Shown here: positions 23,947-32,816 of the stretch, one piece after another
Position numbering within the stretch: position 1 is the stretch's first letter
Layout of the letters: each line of letters opens with the position of its first letter
Origin: RZYP01 sp964386405
GTDB taxonomy: Bacteria > Bacillota > Negativicutes > Acidaminococcales > Acidaminococcaceae
Length of the DNA: 33,947 bases
Direction of reading: 5' to 3'
NCBI GenBank assembly: GCA_964386405.1
Contig: CAYLRW010000010.1
Span: forward strand, 1-33,947
The notes under the pieces: generated by a model
What the model was told of the DNA's origin: nothing
The model's input: only the letters and a program-made list of their open reading frames with translations
Database searches by the model: none
Made by a program: the position numbers and the translations under genes

Positions 23947-24813
23947 TTAATATTTTTCTTTAAACATTTTCCACATTGGTCCAGCCAACAGAATTGAAGT
24001 ATAAACACCGCTAGAAAAACCAATAAACATCGCATAAGCGAAATTTCTTATAGTTTCACCGCCAAAAACAATAATAGCACCGACAGTGAACAAAACTGTA
24101 AAATTGGTATATAGTGTACGAGTCATACATTGGTTAATACTGTTATCAACTAAATCAGCCAAACTTTCACTTGGTCGATGACCTTTAAGATTCTCACGAA
24201 TACGGTCAAAAATAACAATGGTACCATTTATAGAAAAACCTACAACAGTAAGCAAAGCAGCTACAAACGAAGAATCAATCTCCCACTGGAAGAAGGAGAA
24301 CCAGCTTATTACCATCATGACATCAATAACTAAAGCCAAAACAGCAGCTACCGCGAATCTTACTTCAAAACGCATTGTTATGTATAATATCATCAAAATC
24401 CAAGAAACAACAATTGCTATTATAGCCTGTCTAACCAACTCGCTGCCTACCGTAGCTCCTACATTTTCAACACGGTTAACAGTATACTCACCAAGTTGAC
24501 TTTTCAAATCTGCCAGAGTATCTTGTCGCACATTATCTTCGATAATACCAGTGCGAATTAAAACACTCTTACTTGATGACGAGTCATCGCTTGTGGCCAA
24601 CTGAATTATACTGCTGCCCAAATCATGTTTGTCTAAGACATTGCGGACATCAGAGACAGTGACAGGTTTATCAAAGGTAATATCAACAATATTACCTCCT
24701 TTAAAGTCAATGCCTAGGTTAAATCCTCTCATAAACATTGAACCCACACCAACCGCAAGTATCGTCAAAGTGATTGATATAAAAATCTTAAAATGCTTTG
24801 AAATAGAGAACAT
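23947..24813 (-). CDS. secF: Protein translocase subunit SecF
   Basis: SecF pairs with SecD to pull translocated proteins through SecYEG using the ion gradient. The 288-aa protein has six membrane segments: the first (about 8-28), a periplasmic domain opened by GIDFKGG (34-40), then five more (from about 128 on). The family motif is VGFSINGTIVIFDRIREN (191-208). Gly197 stands where E. coli SecF has the transport Asp213; Arg232 (TRTL) aligns with Arg247. The ATG overlaps the secD stop by one nt (TAATG), with AGGAGG ten nt upstream, so the two are translationally coupled. Confidence 0.96.
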   Translation of the reverse strand: MFSISKHFKIFISITLTILAVGVGSMFMRGFNLGIDFKGGNIVDITFDKPVTVSDVRNVLDKHDLGSSIIQLATSDDSSSSKSVLIRTGIIEDNVRQDTLADLKSQLGEYTVNRVENVGATVGSELVRQAIIAIVVSWILMILYITMRFEVRFAVAAVLALVIDVMMVISWFSFFQWEIDSSFVAALLTVVGFSINGTIVIFDRIRENLKGHRPSESLADLVDNSINQCMTRTLYTNFTVLFTVGAIIVFGGETIRNFAYAMFIGFSSGVYTSILLAGPMWKMFKEKY

Positions 24814-26042
24814 TATTTACGCACCTCCTTAGGAGCCGCGCAGCCAAAGAAGGCTGGATTTTTTATTAAGTTGCTGCCTATCAAAAAGCGCAGCAATTCT
24901 CTGGTAATCGTGATTGCAGAAAACATGCTCAAAATAACACCAAGAGCAAGCGTAATAGCAAAACCCCTTATAGGTCCTGTTCCCAAATAAAACAGAACTA
25001 CGGCAGCCATTATCGTAGTAATATTGGAATCAAATATTGTTGTAAAGGCCTTGTTAAAACCTGATTCCATCGCAGAACGCAAGGTCTTTCCATTCCTTAT
25101 TTCCTCTTTGAAACGTTCAAAAATAAGTACATTGGCGTCTACAGCCATACCAATTGATAGGATAATACCAGCGATACCAGGCAGTGTAAGTGTCGCATTA
25201 AGATACTTCATAGCAAGCAATACAAGCATTATATATAGCAATAGAGCAATATCTGCTACAAGTCCAGACATACGATAAAATAGCAACATAAAGACAAATA
25301 CGCTTATAGTACCAATACCAAATGCTTTAACACTCATGTCTTTAGAATCCTGACCTAATGTCGGACCAACAGTACGCGTTTCCATAACTTCAACTTTAAC
25401 CGGCAAAGAACCGCTTCTTAGCAAAATTGCAAGGTGTTCAGCCTCTTCAACATTCCTTGATCCTGAAATCTGAGCGTTGCCGCCTGTAATAACTTCTTGT
25501 ACAACAGGACTTGTCAGAACATCACCATCAAGCAAAATTGAAATTGGTTTACCAATATTTTGCGCCGTTAGTGAAGCAAATTTTTTGGCACCTTCCTCGT
25601 TAAATTCCAAACCAACTACAGCTTGGTTGTTTTGACCAACATGCGCTTTGGAATTTTTCAAATCTTTACCAGTAAGCACAGTCTTTCCTGAAACATCTTT
25701 AAATTCCAGAAGTGCAGTTCTGCCTAACATGGCAATTGCCTTGTCTGGATCCTTAACGCCTGGTAATTCAACGATAATTCTATCCTTGCCTTGGCGTTGA
25801 ATTGTTGGCTCTGTCAGCCCCAGCTCATTAACACGTCTTTCAATAATCTTGACAACACGATCAACAGCATCATTGTCTACTTTGGCATCAGGAGTATCGA
25901 CTGCTTGCAAAACAACATGTGTGCCGCCTTGCAAATCAAGACCTTGACGTATCGAAAAAGCTACTGGTTTAGCATAAAAAGCAAAACCAAGAATGATTGC
26001 AAACGTCATAACCAAAAACTTGGTCATACTATCCCATCTCAA
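24813..26042 (-). CDS. secD: Protein translocase subunit SecD
   Basis: The 409-aa membrane protein begins with a membrane helix, then RQGLDLQGGTH, the P1 periplasmic domain (about 45-230), and five further membrane helices. The motif GMAVDANVLIFERF contains Asp302, equivalent to the conserved transport Asp of SecD. A longer TTG frame begins at 26057 inside the Shine-Dalgarno site; the TTG at 26042 has GGAGGAG (26049-26055) six nt upstream, so I use it. Met6 of this form (ATG at 26027) is a third option with the site too far away. The 206-nt region upstream holds the yajC terminator and no clear promoter. Confidence 0.94.
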   Translation of the reverse strand: MRWDSMTKFLVMTFAIILGFAFYAKPVAFSIRQGLDLQGGTHVVLQAVDTPDAKVDNDAVDRVVKIIERRVNELGLTEPTIQRQGKDRIIVELPGVKDPDKAIAMLGRTALLEFKDVSGKTVLTGKDLKNSKAHVGQNNQAVVGLEFNEEGAKKFASLTAQNIGKPISILLDGDVLTSPVVQEVITGGNAQISGSRNVEEAEHLAILLRSGSLPVKVEVMETRTVGPTLGQDSKDMSVKAFGIGTISVFVFMLLFYRMSGLVADIALLLYIMLVLLAMKYLNATLTLPGIAGIILSIGMAVDANVLIFERFKEEIRNGKTLRSAMESGFNKAFTTIFDSNITTIMAAVVLFYLGTGPIRGFAITLALGVILSMFSAITITRELLRFLIGSNLIKNPAFFGCAAPKEVRK

Positions 26043-26048
26043 ATTTGA

Positions 26049-26055
26049 CTCCTCC
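26049..26055 (-). promoter_or_regulatory. Ribosome-binding site that fixes the TTG start of secD
   Basis: GGAGGAG on the minus strand, six nt before TTG at 26042. It overlaps the codons of the longer TTG frame and excludes that start. Confidence 0.75.
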
Positions 26056-26204
26056 AATCAAATTGTAATGAGCAGACAATCTACAACAAATCTAAAATAC
26101 TTTTGAGCACACATAATTGCTATCGTTTAATGTTACAGCTTATGAGTCCAGTAGGTAAATTAAAGTTGCATAATGCTGCTGTCATTTAAGACCTTTACTT
26201 TAAA

Positions 26205-26245
26205 CAAAAAAATCTTTGCGCAAAGAATAATAATACTTTGCGCAA
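26205..26245 (-). terminator. Rho-independent terminator after yajC
   Basis: 10-bp stem TTGCGCAAAG (26216-26225) / CTTTGCGCAA (26236-26245) with an AT-only 10-nt loop, followed on the minus strand by AGATTTTTTT. It ends the ruvC-to-yajC unit and separates it from secD. Each arm is itself nearly palindromic. Confidence 0.88.
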
Positions 26246-26263
26246 TTTAGATCAATTGTAGCG

Positions 26264-26572
26264 TTATTTAGTTGCCATGTCTTGCTTAGTCTGATCCTGA
26301 AAACGTGTAATTGCTGCTAACTCAAAATCAATCTTAACATTTTCTGCAACAATCAGGGTAACTTTGGTTTTACTTACAGCAGCAACAACACCGTGAATGC
26401 CACCAATCGTTATTACTTTATCGCCCTTCTTCAGTGAATTAAGTAATAGCTCACGTTTTTTCTGATCCTTTTTCTGTGGCCTATAGAGCATAAAGTAAAA
26501 AATTAAAGCCATACCCAAAAAAGGCCAGTAGGTAAGAACAGCGGTTAACAAATCGCCAGAAATTCCCTCCAT
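26264..26572 (-). CDS. yajC: Preprotein translocase accessory subunit YajC
   Basis: The 102-aa protein has one N-terminal membrane helix (about 15-31, YWPFLGMALIFYFMLYRPQ) and the conserved YajC soluble part with KKGDKVITIGGIHGVV. YajC binds SecDF. The ATG has GGAGGTG eight nt upstream. It follows tgt after 69 nt, the classic queA-tgt-yajC-secD order, but is separated from secD by a terminator. Confidence 0.96.
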   Translation of the reverse strand: MEGISGDLLTAVLTYWPFLGMALIFYFMLYRPQKKDQKKRELLLNSLKKGDKVITIGGIHGVVAAVSKTKVTLIVAENVKIDFELAAITRFQDQTKQDMATK

Positions 26573-26641
26573 AAAGTAGACACCTCCAATTAATATACGA
26601 ACAAATTTAATATTCGGCGATATTACCGAAAATCCTGCTTC

Positions 26642-27754
26642 TTATATCTTATAATTACTTAAAAATTTTTCTTTAAATTCAGGGAAAACATCGTCTCTGA
26701 TAGCCTCTCGCATCTGTTGCGCAAAATTCAGAAGGAAATACAAGTTATGTATAGTTAAAAGACGCAAAGCAAATATTTCTTTGGCGTGAAACAAATGTCT
26801 GATATATGCCCTAGAATAATTACGGCAAGTATAACAATTGCACCTTTCATCTATTGGTCTGAAATCTTCAGCATAAGCAGCATTTCTGACAACCAATCTG
26901 CCTTCAGGGATCATGGCTGTTCCGTTACGGGCGACTCTTGTCGGGAATACACAATCAAACATATCAACACCTAATGCAACTGCCTCGACCATACAATCCG
27001 GAGTCCCCACGCCCATAAGATACCTGGCTTTATTCTTAGGCAAATGGCAAGTAGTTTGACCTAAAACTTCATACATCATTGGTTTAGGCTCACCAACGCT
27101 GAGTCCGCCTATGCCATAACCGGCGAAATCCATTTCTGTCAGAGCATCCGCGCTCATTTTTCTTAATTCGGGATACATACCGCCTTGAACAATACCAAAA
27201 AGTGATTGGTCTTCTCTTGTATGTGCTTCCAAACACCTTTTTGCCCACCGCGAAGTCCGCTCTGTCGATTTTTTCGCATATTCGAAATCAGCCGGATAAG
27301 GGATACATTCATCAAAGGCCATCGCAATGTCTGCGCCCAAAGCTTCCTGCACTTGTGTAGCAATTTCTGGTGAAAGAAATTTGGTAGAACCGTCAATATG
27401 TGATCTGAAGGTTACACCTTCTTCTTTAATTTTACGCATTTCTGCCAAGCTAAATACTTGAAATCCTCCTGAATCGGTGAGCATACCATTTTTGTATTTC
27501 ATAAAATTATGCAGACCGCCAGCTTTACGTACCAATTCATGACCTGGGCGCAAAAAAAGATGATAGGTATTAGAAAGTATTACCTGTGCCCCCATCTCAT
27601 ATAATTCTTCTGGTGATAACGTTTTCACTGAAGCCTGTGTGCCAACAGGCATAAACATAGGGGTATTAAAAACACCGTGCGGAGTATGAAGTTTGCCAAG
27701 TCGTGCGCCGGTACGAGAACACTCTTTAATTAATTCGTAGTGAACTGCATGCAT
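26642..27754 (-). CDS. tgt: Queuine/preQ1 tRNA-guanine transglycosylase
   Basis: Tgt swaps G34 of GUN-anticodon tRNAs for the queuosine precursor preQ1. The 370-aa protein has the catalytic Asp94 in TDSGGFQ (93-99), the second Asp in GVDMFDCVFPTR (262-273) and the zinc ligands Cys305, Cys307, Cys310 and His336. The ATG has AAGGTGG upstream. It lies 12 nt after queA. The preQ1 supply genes (queC-queF) are not in the window. Confidence 0.98.
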   Translation of the reverse strand: MHAVHYELIKECSRTGARLGKLHTPHGVFNTPMFMPVGTQASVKTLSPEELYEMGAQVILSNTYHLFLRPGHELVRKAGGLHNFMKYKNGMLTDSGGFQVFSLAEMRKIKEEGVTFRSHIDGSTKFLSPEIATQVQEALGADIAMAFDECIPYPADFEYAKKSTERTSRWAKRCLEAHTREDQSLFGIVQGGMYPELRKMSADALTEMDFAGYGIGGLSVGEPKPMMYEVLGQTTCHLPKNKARYLMGVGTPDCMVEAVALGVDMFDCVFPTRVARNGTAMIPEGRLVVRNAAYAEDFRPIDERCNCYTCRNYSRAYIRHLFHAKEIFALRLLTIHNLYFLLNFAQQMREAIRDDVFPEFKEKFLSNYKI

Positions 27755-27766
27755 ATATTCGCCACC

Positions 27767-28783
27767 TTATCTAATAAACATCGCATCTCCAAAACTGAAG
27801 AAACGATACTTTTCCTTAACTGCAATTTCGTAGGCGCTAAGCATTATATCTCTGCTAGCAAGAGTTGAAACTAACATAAGCAATGTACTCTGTGGTAAAT
27901 GAAAATTAGTAATCAAAGCATCTACAAAGCGGAACTTATAACCGGGATAGATGAAAATGTTCGTCCAATTATTGCCCGATTGCAAAATGCCTGATTCACC
28001 GGCAGCTTCTAGTGTACGTACCGCAGTAGTACCGACAGCAACAATTCTTCTGCCAGCTTTTTTGGCAGCATTAATCTTTGCTGCTGTTTCCGGGCTGACA
28101 TGATAGAATTCTCTGTGCATCACATGATCGTCAATATTATCAACACTGACTGGTCTGAATGTTCCTAAACCAACATGTAATGTTACAAATACCTCTTCAG
28201 CACCTATTGCTTTTATTTTTTCCATCAACTCAGGTGTAAAATGCAACCCAGCAGTAGGAGCAGCTGCGGAACCCTTTTCGCGTGAATAAACAGTCTGATA
28301 ACGTTCTTTATCTTCTAACGGCGCAGTTATATAAGGTGGAAGCGGCGTTTCACCTAAACGGTCCAATATTTCCTCAAAAACGCCTGTAAAAGCAAAGCGC
28401 ACTATCCTGCCACCAAAGTCTGTGTTACTTACTACCTCACAAGCCAAATCATCACTGAAAATAATTTTTGCACCAATGCGAATTTTCTTACCGGGTTTGA
28501 CCAATGCTTCCCAGTCTGTATTGTTTATTCTGGTAAGAAGCAACACTTCAACATTTGCACCAGTATCTTTTTTGCCGTGTAAGCGTGCCGGAATCACCCG
28601 TGTATCATTAAAGACTAAAAGATCATCCTTGTGCAGGTAATCGCAAATATCAAAAAAGTGCTTATGTTCTATTTCTCCTGTAACTTTATCAACTAGCATA
28701 AGACGCGAATGATCACGAGGCTCCATTGGATGTTGCGCAATCAATTCCGTTGGTAGATCATAGTCAAAATCTTTAACTTGCAT
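27767..28783 (-). CDS. queA: S-adenosylmethionine:tRNA ribosyltransferase-isomerase
   Basis: QueA transfers the ribosyl part of SAM to preQ1 in tRNA, giving epoxyqueuosine. The 338-aa protein starts with the family signature FDYDLPTELIAQHP and has HPMEPRDHSRLM, TAGLHFTP and NFHLPQSTLLML. The ATG has AGGTGG seven nt upstream. The next enzyme in the pathway, the epoxide reductase QueH, is encoded in the same operon, so the last three queuosine steps are together here. Confidence 0.98.
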   Translation of the reverse strand: MQVKDFDYDLPTELIAQHPMEPRDHSRLMLVDKVTGEIEHKHFFDICDYLHKDDLLVFNDTRVIPARLHGKKDTGANVEVLLLTRINNTDWEALVKPGKKIRIGAKIIFSDDLACEVVSNTDFGGRIVRFAFTGVFEEILDRLGETPLPPYITAPLEDKERYQTVYSREKGSAAAPTAGLHFTPELMEKIKAIGAEEVFVTLHVGLGTFRPVSVDNIDDHVMHREFYHVSPETAAKINAAKKAGRRIVAVGTTAVRTLEAAGESGILQSGNNWTNIFIYPGYKFRFVDALITNFHLPQSTLLMLVSTLASRDIMLSAYEIAVKEKYRFFSFGDAMFIR

Positions 28784-28807
28784 TTTTTTACCACCTCAAA
28801 ATTAAGC

Positions 28808-30124
28808 TTAATATATTTTTTCAATTCTTACATTAGTATAGTAATGATTGAGTATTGTTTGGTAATAGTCCTTGCTGTTTTGTGGTGCAGCCAAAGCCAT
28901 TCCTCTTGCTCCCCATTGGCTGAGACCTAAACCATGGCCCCATCCTTGCCCCTGTATAACTATTATTTCATTGATATCACCCGTAATCAGGCGTAAATCG
29001 TCAAAACCACTAAAATATGAAGGCTTTGAAGGCTGCGTAATTTTTACAGGAATTTGCTTTTTACCAATTTCATTGCCATAGACATCCAAAACAGGTACTT
29101 CTATATATTCCGGTTCTTTTGTTTTGACAATTACATCAAATAATGTGCTATTCAACTGAAACAATCCTCTTACTTTGCTGCCATCCAGCGTAGCCTCACC
29201 ATTATCGCCGACAAAAGTCATTTTTATAACTCTTCCTGAAATTCCTCTATCAGTAGTTTTATCCGGAGGTGGTTTTAATGGCGATAATTTAATAGCTTTG
29301 AGTTTTCCAATTTTATAACCTGCCTGTGCAAGTATATTTTCTATTTCACCAGCTGTACAAATTTTTTCCCATTTATATTTCGGCGCTTCCTGATCATAAT
29401 CAACGACCGCTCGTAAATACGGGACATAAGTTCCCCATACGTTTTCACTGTTTTCCGTATAACCACCACTACTGCTATGATAACACGCTTCGATAGGTTT
29501 GCTATTATAAGTCATTACTACGCCTCTTGTCGCATCTATCAGCTTATTGGTAGTAATATGCTCTGCTTCAATACCTCCATAAACCTGCCCAAGCTCATTA
29601 GCCTTTATATCATACCCAACAATATTATGCTTATTAATTGCTGCAAGCGCAAATGATCTTGATGCAACTGCCTGTGCCTTAACCGCTTCTTCAGGCCAAA
29701 GAGGTATAATTTCCTTCGCAACTACGCCATATAAATACTCTTCCAGCGGCAAAATGTTACAAATAGTCAAAGTTTTTTGATCTTCATTGATTTTTACAAT
29801 CAGTTTGCCACGATAACTTTTTCTATTTATCAGCAAAGGCTTATCTGTACTACCCGCTAACAATTCAACTTCTGATCCTTCTATACTTTTACCATCAAGT
29901 AAAAATTTACCATTTTTCACGCTTATAAAAGTTTTCTTCGGTGCAAATAGCGAAATATTGTCAGTTTGCTTTGTTAAAACTTTAAATTCAACCTCAGAAG
30001 TAATTTCTGCTGAAAATTGATTAACTACTATTGCTACTTTTATATCAGGGCCCAAAGCACTGGCGTATACAACGTTAATCATAAAAAACAAAATGAACAA
30101 AACACTTAAAATTACTTTCTTCAT
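28808..30124 (-). CDS. SpoIID/LytB-domain protein, putative secreted peptidoglycan enzyme
   Basis: The 438-aa protein has a signal peptide or N-terminal anchor (about 1-22, KKVILSVLFILFFMINVVYA) and the SpoIID/LytB domain. Key segments are EYLYGVVAKEI with probable catalytic Glu138, AVKAQAVASRSFAL, CYHSSSGGYTENSENVWG (214-231, with possible zinc ligands Cys214 and His216) and GWGHGLGLSQWGARGMA (394-410). SpoIID cleaves denuded glycan strands during engulfment in spore formers; homologues also occur in non-sporulating species. It lies between queH and queA, an arrangement I recognise from Clostridia-type genomes. No other sporulation gene is in the window, so a sporulation role cannot be inferred. 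Confidence 0.85.
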   Translation of the reverse strand: MKKVILSVLFILFFMINVVYASALGPDIKVAIVVNQFSAEITSEVEFKVLTKQTDNISLFAPKKTFISVKNGKFLLDGKSIEGSEVELLAGSTDKPLLINRKSYRGKLIVKINEDQKTLTICNILPLEEYLYGVVAKEIIPLWPEEAVKAQAVASRSFALAAINKHNIVGYDIKANELGQVYGGIEAEHITTNKLIDATRGVVMTYNSKPIEACYHSSSGGYTENSENVWGTYVPYLRAVVDYDQEAPKYKWEKICTAGEIENILAQAGYKIGKLKAIKLSPLKPPPDKTTDRGISGRVIKMTFVGDNGEATLDGSKVRGLFQLNSTLFDVIVKTKEPEYIEVPVLDVYGNEIGKKQIPVKITQPSKPSYFSGFDDLRLITGDINEIIVIQGQGWGHGLGLSQWGARGMALAAPQNSKDYYQTILNHYYTNVRIEKIY

Positions 30125-30143
30125 CTAATTACCCCGTTAGCAG

Positions 30144-30686
30144 CTATTTGGTTCGTGGCCGCTTCTCGTATCGATCTCTTTCACTGAACACGCAACCGCA
30201 ATACGGCTGTCTGTACATTTCCAATGTTTTGCTTATTTCAACGCCTTCCTGATACCCAATACGATAGTCTTCATAATAAAATGGGATGCCCGTCTTAGCT
30301 GCAACAGCTTCAGCAATTTCCCTGATTAAATCATGTTTTTGATAAGGACTGACTAAAAGTGTTGTCGAGAAAGCATCGAAGTTATTCTCTTTGGCAAAAA
30401 GGGCAGCAGCCTCCATGCGTACACGATAACAGTATGCGCAGCGCACTGTCGGTTCTTCAAGCATACCCCTTACACATTCTTCCAATGGATAACTTTTATC
30501 GACAATCAACTTATACTTTTTTAAAGAAGCATACTCGCGCAAAGTACTCAGTCTTCTTTTAAATTCCTTATATGGATGAATATTGGGATTAAAATAAAAC
30601 ATACTAAAATCATGACCTTCTGCTGTTAATCTCATTGTCGGATAAATTGAGCAAGGGCCACAGCAAGTATGCAGCAATATTTTCAT
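30144..30686 (-). CDS. queH: Epoxyqueuosine reductase QueH
   Basis: QueH (DUF208) reduces epoxyqueuosine to queuosine in tRNA and is unrelated to the cobalamin-dependent QueG. The 180-aa protein has the metal-binding motifs Cys8-Cys9-Gly-Pro-Cys12, CAYC (Cys83, Cys86) and CGC (Cys163, Cys165), consistent with a [4Fe-4S] cluster and a second iron. The ATG has AAGGAG seven nt upstream. It follows ruvB by 4 nt. Clustering with queA and tgt supports the assignment. Confidence 0.95.
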   Translation of the reverse strand: MKILLHTCCGPCSIYPTMRLTAEGHDFSMFYFNPNIHPYKEFKRRLSTLREYASLKKYKLIVDKSYPLEECVRGMLEEPTVRCAYCYRVRMEAAALFAKENNFDAFSTTLLVSPYQKHDLIREIAEAVAAKTGIPFYYEDYRIGYQEGVEISKTLEMYRQPYCGCVFSERDRYEKRPRTK

Positions 30687-30690
30687 TTTT

Positions 30691-31698
30691 TTACTCCTTA
30701 ACAGGTGATGGTAAATTAAGATATCTGTATGTTTCGCTCGTTGCCATCCTGCCTCTTGGCGTTCTTTGCAATAATCCTAACTGCATAAGATAAGGCTCGT
30801 AGACATCTTCTAATGTATCAGTTTCCTCACTGATCGCAGCAGCAATTGTTTCTATTCCAACAGGACCACCGCCAAAAGTCTTAACTATGGTTTCTAAAAT
30901 TCTTCTATCACTACGGTCTAATCCTAAATTATCTACTTCTAGCCTGCCTAGCGCTTCTTCAGCGATTTCTCTTGTAATCTCTGTGCTGCCAAATACTTGG
31001 GCAAAATCTCTGACTCTCTTGAGCAGTCTGTTAGCAACTCTTGGCGTACCTCTTGAACGGCGAGCGATTTCGTTAGCACCTTCCTGGTCAATATTTACGC
31101 CTAAGATTTCGGCTGCTCTTGTAATAATCAACTTTAATTCATGTGACTGATAAAACTCCAAACGGCAAAGAACGCCAAAACGATCACGCAGAGGAGCCGC
31201 AATGGCACCGGCGCGTGTTGTAGCACCAATTAATGTGAATCGCGGCAAATCTAAACGAACTGAACGTGCGCTAGGGCCCTTACCGATTATAATATCAAGT
31301 GCAAAATCTTCCATTGCGGAATAAAGAACTTCTTCAACTGTTTTAGAAAGACGATGTATCTCATCAATAAATAATACGTCATTATCGCCAAGATTTGTCA
31401 AAATTGCTGCCAAATCGCCTTGCCGTTCTATAGCAGGACCAGAAGTTATTCTTATATTAACATTTAATTCATTAGCAATAATATTTGCTAATGTTGTTTT
31501 GCCCAAGCCAGGAGGTCCAAACAAAAGAACATGGTCAAGAGCCTCTTTGCGTTCAGCAGCTGCTTTTATAAAAACAGACATATTCTTTTTGACCTGTTCC
31601 TGCCCTATATATTCAGACAACTGGCGTGGTCTTAAACTATACTGCCATGTATCAGAAGATTGTTCCTGCCCCATAATTACTCTGTCTTCTTGATTCAT
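30691..31698 (-). CDS. ruvB: Holliday junction branch migration ATPase RuvB
   Basis: RuvB forms the hexameric motor that drives branch migration with RuvA. The 335-aa protein has Walker A GPPGLGKTT (61-69), Walker B FIDEIHRL (110-117), the sensor segment TLIGATTRAG and the C-terminal winged helix (RTPRGRMAT). The ATG overlaps the ruvA stop by one nt (TAATG) with GGGAGG upstream, so the genes are translationally coupled. Confidence 0.99.
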   Translation of the reverse strand: MNQEDRVIMGQEQSSDTWQYSLRPRQLSEYIGQEQVKKNMSVFIKAAAERKEALDHVLLFGPPGLGKTTLANIIANELNVNIRITSGPAIERQGDLAAILTNLGDNDVLFIDEIHRLSKTVEEVLYSAMEDFALDIIIGKGPSARSVRLDLPRFTLIGATTRAGAIAAPLRDRFGVLCRLEFYQSHELKLIITRAAEILGVNIDQEGANEIARRSRGTPRVANRLLKRVRDFAQVFGSTEITREIAEEALGRLEVDNLGLDRSDRRILETIVKTFGGGPVGIETIAAAISEETDTLEDVYEPYLMQLGLLQRTPRGRMATSETYRYLNLPSPVKE

Positions 31699-32303
31699 TA
31701 TTTCCTCCCGGCCAGATTTCTCAAAGCCTGACGAATAATATTTTCGGTACTTAATTCATTGCAATTTGTTATTGCCTTGACCACTGGGTAAATCTCTGTG
31801 TTGGTGTAGCCTAATGCTCTCAAGGCTTCTATTGCTTCGCTTGTATTATTGTTAGCACCATCAGCGCTGTCAAGAACATTTTCAACTGCTCCGCTGCCAT
31901 CCATGCTTTCAACTTTATCTTTCAGCTCAAGGATTAAACGTTCAGCCATCTTTTTACCTATTCCAGGCAAACCTGTCAGAACCTTAATATCCCTGTTTTG
32001 TATTGCAAGATAAAAGTTCTCAGGTTTAGCTGCTGAAAGGACTCCCAATGCTACTTTTGGCCCTACACCACTTACAGATGTAAGCTGCAAGAAAAGCTGA
32101 TAATACTCTTGTGTCAAAAATCCATACAACAATATAGCATCCTCACGAACAGCCATGTAAGTAATTACACGTATTTCCTGACCAGTTTTTATTTGGGATA
32201 AACTTATTGACGGCATAAAAACTCTATAGCCGACTCCATTATTTTCCAAAAGACAATGATCTGCAGCCAGCATAGCTACCACGCCTCTTAAAGAACCAAT
32301 CAT
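31698..32303 (-). CDS. ruvA: Holliday junction DNA helicase subunit RuvA
   Basis: RuvA tetramers hold the four-way junction for RuvB. The 201-aa protein has the OB-fold N-terminal domain (MIGSLRGVV to about 62), two helix-hairpin-helix motifs (VSGVGPKVAL and LPGIGKKMAERLI) and the C-terminal RuvB-binding domain (EAIEALRALGYT). A longer frame starts at 32351, but the ATG at 32303 has AGGAG eight nt upstream and overlaps the ruvC stop as ATGA, so I use it. Confidence 0.98.
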   Translation of the reverse strand: MIGSLRGVVAMLAADHCLLENNGVGYRVFMPSISLSQIKTGQEIRVITYMAVREDAILLYGFLTQEYYQLFLQLTSVSGVGPKVALGVLSAAKPENFYLAIQNRDIKVLTGLPGIGKKMAERLILELKDKVESMDGSGAVENVLDSADGANNNTSEAIEALRALGYTNTEIYPVVKAITNCNELSTENIIRQALRNLAGRK

Positions 32304-32797
32304 TTTCTCAACTCCTGCCTGACTCTTGTTGTAGATGAATGGAGTCCACAAATTGCTACAGCTAAAGCATCCGCAACATCGTCCGGTTTTGGCTTAGTTC
32401 GTATATTCAGCAATTTTTGTACCATAAATGTAACCTGCTCTTTATCTGCTCCGCCATAGCCAACTACTGCCTGTTTTATTTGTATAGGTGTATATTCCAC
32501 AATAGGAATGTTCTTGTTAGCGGCTGTCAGTAAGATTACACCCCTCGCCTGTCCGACACTTATTGCAGTCGTTACATTACGATTAAAAAACAATTGTTCC
32601 ACCGACATAATATCCGGTTTATATTCATCTAATAATAACGTCAATTCTTCATATATTATCTTTAACCTTATTTCCGGTTTAACATCTTTATCAGTAAAAA
32701 CTGCACCATACTTAATAGGAGTTAAATGGTTGCCCTCTAGTTTGACAATACCATAACCACATATTGCTGTTCCTGGATCTATTCCAATAGCTAGCAT
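32300..32797 (-). CDS. ruvC: Crossover junction endodeoxyribonuclease RuvC
   Basis: RuvC resolves Holliday junctions by paired nicks. The 165-aa protein has the four acidic catalytic residues Asp7 (GIDPGTAICGYG), Glu67 (SVEQLFF), Asp140 and Asp143 (PDDVADALA). The ATG has GAGGAG just upstream. It is the first gene of the ruvC-ruvA-ruvB-queH-spoIID-queA-tgt-yajC unit. The yebC terminator ends only about 20 nt before its start codon, so its promoter is not evident. Confidence 0.98.
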   Translation of the reverse strand: MLAIGIDPGTAICGYGIVKLEGNHLTPIKYGAVFTDKDVKPEIRLKIIYEELTLLLDEYKPDIMSVEQLFFNRNVTTAISVGQARGVILLTAANKNIPIVEYTPIQIKQAVVGYGGADKEQVTFMVQKLLNIRTKPKPDDVADALAVAICGLHSSTTRVRQELRK

Positions 32798-32816
32798 GTT
32801 CTCCTCGCTTTTCTAG

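Noticed and set aside
26058..26203. Possible riboswitch or promoter in the secD leader
   Set aside because: I could not build a conserved fold or a convincing promoter; the best candidate (ATGACA-N17-TAATTT) is poor.
26573..26641. Small hairpin TTCGG...CCGAA between tgt and yajC as a terminator or promoter
   Set aside because: The stem is 5 bp with no T-run, and no -35/-10 pair of fair quality is present; yajC is most likely read from upstream.
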